From JANXQG01 sp037147235 (lineage in GTDB: Bacteria; Planctomycetota; Planctomycetia; Pirellulales; Thermoguttaceae), in assembly GCA_037147235.1 (NCBI GenBank), contig JBAWVO010000224.1:1-10786 (forward strand): a stretch of 10,786 bases of DNA, read 5' to 3'. The position numbers were made by a program, and so were the translations under genes. Under the pieces are notes generated by a model that worked only from the letters and a program-made list of their open reading frames with translations, did no database searches and was not told the origin of the DNA. Within the stretch, counting starts at the first letter, position 1, and each line of letters opens with the position of its first letter. Positions 6,956 through 10,786 of the stretch are shown piece after piece.

Positions 6956-9493
6956 ATGAAAAGCATAATACTTGCTACATTGGTGGGCGCGTTCTGTGTC
7001 AGCGCGGCGATAGCGGAAACGGTGACGCTGCGGCAGCGGATTTCCATCAACGCCGATTGGCGGTTTCAGAAGGGTGATCCTTCTGAGGTGGGCGGAAAGT
7101 TGGCTTATGATAAAATCAAGAACTGGGTGCTTCCTTCCGGCGCGGCCTTTGCCAAGGATCCAGCACAGCAGTGGAAGCGGCCGGAAGGCAATCTCGGGGG
7201 CGATATATCCTATGTGAAAGCCGCTTTCGACGACAAAGACTGGCGAAAGTTGGATTTGCCGCACGATTGGGCGATCGAAGGCGCGTTCGACAAGCGTGGT
7301 TATGGTCAGACCGGCAAGCGGACGTATTGGGGGGCAGTCTACTACCGCAAGCACTTGGAGATCCCCGCCTCGGACCAAGGCCGGCAGTTCTATCTCGATA
7401 TCGACGGTGCCATGTCCTACTCGCTGGTTTGGTGCAATGGCCAGTTCGTTGGCGGCTGGCCCTACGGCTACTCCTCGTTCCGCCTGGACCTCACGCCTTA
7501 CATCAAGGCTGGTGGCGACAATGTTCTGACGATTCGCTTGAACTCGCCGGTCGGAAAGGGGCCTTGGTACAACGGCATGGCTCGCTGGTATCCCGGTGCC
7601 GGTCTCTACCGTAACGTCTGGCTGGTGAAGACAGGCCCCGTTCACGTCGGACATTGGGGAACCTATATCACCACGCCGGAGGTAACGCCGGAATCCGCCT
7701 TGGTCAAGATAGGCGTCACCCTTGCCAATTCCGGCAAGGTGCCGGCCAGGGTCGTGGTGAAGACGCAAATCCTCGACGGTCCTACCTGCGTGGCAACTAC
7801 TGCGTCCCATACCGTGTCCGTTGATCCCGGCACCCGTGCGAACACGACAGTCCAGGTTGCCGTGGAAAAACCGAAATTATGGGATACGGTTCATCCCGAC
7901 CGCTACACCGCGGTCACGATCCTGGAAAGCGACGGCAACATTATCGATCGCTACGAAACGGTTTTTGGCATCCGCACGATCAAGTTTACCGCCAACGAAG
8001 GTTTTCTACTCAATGGCAAGCGGGTGCGCATCAACGGCGTCTGCAACCATCACGACCTCGGCGCACTAGGCGCGGCCTTCAATACCCGTGCCGCCGAGCG
8101 GCAGCTTGAGATATTGAAAGAGATGGGCGTCAACGCCTTGCGCACCAGCCACAATATGCCGGCTCCAGAACTGGTCGATCTCTGCGATCGCATGGGCATT
8201 TTAGTCATGGATGAGTCCTTCGATTGCTGGGAGGTCGGCAAGACGGCCTTCGACTATAACAAGTTGTATCCCGACTGGCACGAAAAAGATCTCCGCGCCC
8301 TCTGCCGCCGTGATCGCAACCATCCTTCGGTTATCCTATGGAGTATCGGCAATGAGGTCAATGAATTGCGCGATAATGTTTACGGGCCGAAGATGGCCGC
8401 CAGCCTGAGTGCCATTTGTCACGAAGAGGATCCGACGCGACCGACCATCATAGGCTCCAACCACGGTGGCGCAAGCTACAACGGTGTGCAGAAAGGCGTC
8501 GATGTCTTTGGCCAGAACTACGAAGCCGGCGGCTACGCCGAATTCCGAAAGAGGAACCCGACGATTCCGCTGCTGGGCAGCGAGACTTCGTCTTGCGTCA
8601 GCTCCCGCGGTGAATATCAGATTCCGCTCCAGGGCAAGAATAAGGGCAATGTGGGCGACCATCAGGTAACCTCCTACGATCTTGCCGCCCCCCCCTGGGG
8701 CCGGACGCCGGATGATGAGTTCAGGGCACAGGATCAGAATCCGTTTGTCGCGGGCGAATTCGTCTGGACCGGCTTTGACTATCTCGGAGAGCCGCACCCT
8801 TACATGGAGGACGCGCGAAGTTCCTACTTTGGCATCGTCGATCTGGCCGGCTTTAAGAAGGATCGCTTTTACAGCTATCAGGCCCACTGGCGACCGGAAC
8901 TGCCCATGGCCCATATTTTCCCGCATTGGAATTGGACGGATGCGGGATCGATCATTCCGGTGCATGTCTATACCTCGGGCGATGCGGCGGAGCTTTTCCT
9001 CAATGGGAAATCGCTCGGCAAAAAGATGAAAAAACCGTTTGAATATCGGCTCCGCTGGGACGATGTGAAATATCAGCCGGGCGAAATCAAAGTCGTGGCC
9101 ACCAAGGACGGCAAGCCTTGGGCGGAAGATGTCGTCCAAACCACCGGGCCAGCCGCCAAGGTGCTGCTCAAAGCGGATCGCGCGAAGATTGCCGGCGATG
9201 GTCTCGATCTTTCTTTCGTCACCGTGACCCTTGCCGACAGCAGCGGGCGGAAGGTGCCGCGCGCTAAGAATCTCGTTCGATTTGAGGTTTCCGGCCCGGC
9301 AGAAATTGTTGCCGTGGACAATGGCGATGCTTATAACTTTGACGCCTTTCAGGCCAAGGAAGCCAAGGCATTCAATGGGCTTGCCCTCGTCATTCTCCGC
9401 GGCAAACTGGGCCAAGTGGGCACGGTTACACTACGCGCCCTGTCAGAAGGGCTTACCTCCGCCGAGGTAACCTTGGAGACAGGACCGCGGTAA
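6956..9493 (+). CDS. Secreted glycoside hydrolase family 2 enzyme, beta-galactosidase-like
   Basis: This 845-residue exported glycosidase has a signal peptide at 1-20 (cut after AIA). Domains run in GH2 order: sugar-binding jelly roll (about 27-227, with LPHDWAIEG and NGxFVGGWPYGYSSF), Ig-like domain (about 230-340), TIM barrel (about 345-650), then Ig-like C-terminal modules (about 660-730 and 735-843, of the DUF4982 and invasin-like types). Barrel landmarks are the start of the catalytic domain, NGKRVRINGVCNHHDLG (353-369), and LRTSHN (395-400). The acid/base glutamate is E467 in SIGNEV and the nucleophile is E543 in LLGSETSS. All catalytic positions are intact. The linkage could be beta-galactoside or another GH2 substrate such as a glucuronide or mannoside; the layout fits the beta-galactosidase branch best. 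It should act in the periplasm or outside. No transporter or sugar-catabolism gene adjoins it. The 3' end is tandemly duplicated, stop codon included. Confidence 0.93.
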   Translation: MKSIILATLVGAFCVSAAIAETVTLRQRISINADWRFQKGDPSEVGGKLAYDKIKNWVLPSGAAFAKDPAQQWKRPEGNLGGDISYVKAAFDDKDWRKLDLPHDWAIEGAFDKRGYGQTGKRTYWGAVYYRKHLEIPASDQGRQFYLDIDGAMSYSLVWCNGQFVGGWPYGYSSFRLDLTPYIKAGGDNVLTIRLNSPVGKGPWYNGMARWYPGAGLYRNVWLVKTGPVHVGHWGTYITTPEVTPESALVKIGVTLANSGKVPARVVVKTQILDGPTCVATTASHTVSVDPGTRANTTVQVAVEKPKLWDTVHPDRYTAVTILESDGNIIDRYETVFGIRTIKFTANEGFLLNGKRVRINGVCNHHDLGALGAAFNTRAAERQLEILKEMGVNALRTSHNMPAPELVDLCDRMGILVMDESFDCWEVGKTAFDYNKLYPDWHEKDLRALCRRDRNHPSVILWSIGNEVNELRDNVYGPKMAASLSAICHEEDPTRPTIIGSNHGGASYNGVQKGVDVFGQNYEAGGYAEFRKRNPTIPLLGSETSSCVSSRGEYQIPLQGKNKGNVGDHQVTSYDLAAPPWGRTPDDEFRAQDQNPFVAGEFVWTGFDYLGEPHPYMEDARSSYFGIVDLAGFKKDRFYSYQAHWRPELPMAHIFPHWNWTDAGSIIPVHVYTSGDAAELFLNGKSLGKKMKKPFEYRLRWDDVKYQPGEIKVVATKDGKPWAEDVVQTTGPAAKVLLKADRAKIAGDGLDLSFVTVTLADSSGRKVPRAKNLVRFEVSGPAEIVAVDNGDAYNFDAFQAKEAKAFNGLALVILRGKLGQVGTVTLRALSEGLTSAEVTLETGPR

Positions 9494-9537
9494 GGGCTTG
9501 CCTCCGTCGAGGTAACCTTGGAGACTGGACTGCGGTA
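9448..9537 (+). repeat. Tandem 45-bp duplication spanning the GH2 stop codon
   Basis: Units 9448-9492 and 9493-9537 match at 41 of 45 positions. The first encodes the last 14 GH2 residues, and its final TA combines with the next A to give the TAA stop. The second continues in the same frame as GLASVEVTLETGLR and then TAG. Three of the four differences change the amino acid, which fits a non-coding copy. Each unit has a 7-bp hairpin (9453-9470, TTACCTC/GAGGTAA; 9498-9515, with one pair changed to G-U). No T tract follows, so these are not canonical terminators. Confidence 0.9.
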
Positions 9538-9597
9538 GAAGTATACAAACTTCCATGCCCCTTCAAAGACTTCCGTGGCGACACGGTCACTCGTCGT

Positions 9598-10095
9598 ATG
9601 AACCCGTCAAAACTCTTCCGCGTCCGCCTGATCCTGATCGGTTTCGTTGTCGCCTTGGCCGCCAGTGGCATCACGGCCTTCGCCCTGCCGCCGGAGGTCC
9701 GTTTGTTGAAGGCTTGGTTTGGCCCCGGCACAGTCTCCGGTGAGGCTTTTCCTGACCTGGCCCATTGGCTGTGTAAAGTCAGCGATGGGCTTGAGGTGGT
9801 CGATCGCAACTACCCATTTCTCGCCTACGGAACCGACTGGCTGGCGTTTGCCCACCTGATTATTGCGGTTTCCTTCATCGGCCCAATCCGCGACCCGGTG
9901 AGGAACATTTGGGGGGTTGAATTCGGAATGATTGCCTGTCTCTCACTGATTCCCCTGGCCCTGATTTGCGGCCCGATTCGTGGAATTCCTTGGTTCTGGC
10001 TGGTGGTTGATTGTTCGTTTGGAGTTTTTGGCATGATTCCGCTGTGGATTGTGCATCGCGAAATCACCTCGGAATCAGGGGAAAGACACCGTTGA
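9598..10095 (+). CDS. Small four-helix integral membrane protein, conserved hypothetical
   Basis: This 165-residue protein has four hydrophobic helices (about 8-29, 80-98, 107-126 and 131-152). The loop between the first two (30-79) is probably outside the membrane. Recognisable landmarks are YPFLAYGTDWLAFAHL (72-87), GPIRDPVRN (95-103), a second GPIRGIPW (125-132) and DCSFGVFGMIPLW (138-150). To my recollection this pattern recurs in uncharacterised membrane proteins of Verrucomicrobia, Planctomycetes and Bacteroidetes; no function is known to me. The MNPSKLFRVRL start agrees with that family, although no clear Shine-Dalgarno precedes the ATG. A weak promoter-like pair (TTGGAG 9518-9523, TATACA 9542-9547, 18 bp apart) lies in the duplicated GH2 tail. 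It may be co-transcribed with GH2 (104-bp gap), but nothing ties it to glycan degradation. Confidence 0.85.
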   Translation: MNPSKLFRVRLILIGFVVALAASGITAFALPPEVRLLKAWFGPGTVSGEAFPDLAHWLCKVSDGLEVVDRNYPFLAYGTDWLAFAHLIIAVSFIGPIRDPVRNIWGVEFGMIACLSLIPLALICGPIRGIPWFWLVVDCSFGVFGMIPLWIVHREITSESGERHR

Positions 10096-10120
10096 CCGGC
10101 AGGATATATTGTGGTAGAAA
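10092..10120 (+). promoter_or_regulatory. Candidate promoter for the small basic protein
   Basis: TTGACC (10092-10097) is followed after 17 bp by TAGAAA (10115-10120; four of six bases match the consensus). The -35 box overlaps the stop codon of the membrane protein gene. The transcript would start near 10127, about 57 nt before the GTG start. The stretch 10100-10170 is noticeably more AT-rich than its surroundings. Confidence 0.4.
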
Positions 10121-10183
10121 TAGGGGTTTGCCTAAAGTAGCAAGTCGTCCATTAGACAATTTTATTACTCGGAGAGCATCCAA

Positions 10184-10372
10184 GTGCCACTCAGCGAGCG
10201 GAAACAAGAGTTAAAGCGTCGTCGTCACCGTAAGAAGAAGTATGAAATCTTCGCCCGGAAGCTGGTCAAAGCGACCGTTTCCGAGAAGACCGTCATTGCC
10301 GAAAAGCTCCGTTGCCTGACTCCCGGCTGCGATGTCCTGATTGAGGCATGGGACATTGGGAAGAAGCGGTAG
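10184..10372 (+). CDS. Small Arg/Lys-rich protein, DUF6800-like
   Basis: This 62-residue protein begins MPLSERKQELKRRRHRKKKY, a strongly basic helix. A second part follows with SEKTVIAEKLRCLTPGCDVLIEAW. I recognise the layout (basic N-terminal helix, then SEK.VIA.KLR.LTPG) as the planctomycete family catalogued as DUF6800, from memory only. Length fits that family. The role is unknown; the charge pattern would suit binding to nucleic acid or ribosomes, which is inference. The start is GTG, preceded by GGAG (10171-10174) at nine bases. It probably has its own promoter at 10092-10120. The repeat region starts about 50 bp after its TAG stop. Confidence 0.8.
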   Translation: MPLSERKQELKRRRHRKKKYEIFARKLVKATVSEKTVIAEKLRCLTPGCDVLIEAWDIGKKR

Positions 10373-10423
10373 GTAGGGGGGATTAACGAGCAAGTTGGGC
10401 CGAGCGGACATCGTGCGCAGTCG

Positions 10424-10570
10424 TAGGGTAGGGCGATGCAAAGTCGGCTCGGCGTGCGGGGGTGGTCGGGCGGGATTTGTTGACGAGGGCGAGGCAATTT
10501 GCCCCGGAGGGGCGCGCGAGAATAGCCCAACGATTTATCGCTGGGATCGGAATTCCGCAAGACCTCATCC
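10424..10570. repeat. Structured interspersed repeat, right copy (inverted)
   Basis: This is the reverse complement of 1-147; position x pairs with 10571-x for the first 120 bases. The three palindromes recur at 10548-10557, 10526-10545 and 10501-10513. In the central one a G has become A at 10530. On the plus strand this is an A-C mismatch, but the minus-strand transcript keeps the stem through a G-U pair. This copy continues into further palindromic sequence to the right, so the full element is longer than what the left edge shows. Confidence 0.85.
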
Positions 10571-10786
10571 AGTCCTGTAGGGACGGCTGAGTCCCGCCTC
10601 GGTCGCTTTTTTCAGTCGTTCCCTCCGGGACTTTCGGTTTCGCTTGCCTTTCCAACCCAGCGATAAATCGCTGGGCTGGCTATTGTCATAAGGATCGGCG
10701 CATCAATAACTGTCGTGTTTTGCGCCCTCGCCGAGTAGGGGCGGACGGCACACGGAGTGTGCCTGCTACTTTTCTTGCGACACTTA
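10571..10786. repeat. Non-coding palindrome cluster to the window end
   Basis: No gene is seen in these 216 bases. They hold TCCCTCCGGGA (10620-10630), a second exact CCCAGCGATAAATCGCTGGG (10656-10675, identical to 26-45), and a hairpin GGCACAC-GGA-GTGTGCC (10747-10763) flanked by GTAG/CTAC (10735-10738 and 10766-10769). A T6 run (10608-10613) lies between, without a strong stem just ahead of it. The reuse of one 20-mer within 130 bp indicates nested or adjoining repeat copies. Confidence 0.6.

Noticed and set aside
8336..9415. 359-codon minus-strand open frame inside the GH2 gene
   Set aside because: It is a shadow of a complete GH2 enzyme with both catalytic glutamates; no recognisable protein features.
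9453..9515. Twin hairpins as intrinsic terminators of the GH2 gene
   Set aside because: The stems are short and not followed by a T run; the first lies inside the coding region.
10420..10786. CRISPR array
   Set aside because: The repeats are few, palindromic, unevenly spaced and in mixed orientation, with no cas genes nearby.

Overview
The window looks like a piece of a planctomycete chromosome, most plausibly Gemmataceae or Pirellulales-like. This is inferred from content, not from a database search. The evidence is a moderately high GC composition, short palindrome-bearing interspersed repeats, a membrane-anchored squalene-cyclase-fold protein beside a Gly-rich membrane FHA protein, a roughly 60-residue Arg/Lys-rich protein of the DUF6800 type, and a secreted protein with a Cys-Pro-Lys-Cys repeat tail. 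There is no rRNA, tRNA, CRISPR array or intact transposase.

Layout. Positions 1-147 and 10424-10570 are an inverted pair of one structured repeat; the left copy is cut by the window edge. The left half is coded on the minus strand. A recQ helicase (4463-6664) is followed after 57 bp by a membrane-anchored prenyltransferase/squalene-oxidase-repeat protein (3006-4406), and 7 bp later by a membrane FHA protein (1952-2998). The last two are almost certainly one operon. The 348-bp gap 1604-1951 holds a decayed fragment of a group II intron maturase on the plus strand and a sigma70-like promoter carrying a 14-bp direct repeat. That promoter reads into the secreted Cys-rich-tail gene (254-1603, minus), which ends at a strong intrinsic terminator (161-203).

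The right half is coded on the plus strand: a secreted GH2 beta-galactosidase-like enzyme (6956-9493), a four-helix small membrane protein (9598-10095) and a DUF6800-like small protein (10184-10372). The divergent recQ/GH2 control region holds three copies of a decamer spaced exactly 17 bp apart, the last one overlapping the GH2 -35 box. The last 45 bp of the GH2 gene are tandemly duplicated together with the stop codon. After 10570 the window is non-coding and made of palindromic repeats.

How the genes relate. Apart from the SQC-like/FHA pair, nothing forces a single pathway. RecQ is DNA repair, GH2 is extracytoplasmic glycan cleavage, and the Cys-rich protein is exported and probably binds metal or forms disulfides. 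I do not see a complete new defence or mobile system. The most novel items are the Cys-rich tail protein, the 17-bp operator-like array, the duplicated GH2 terminus and the maturase fossil.
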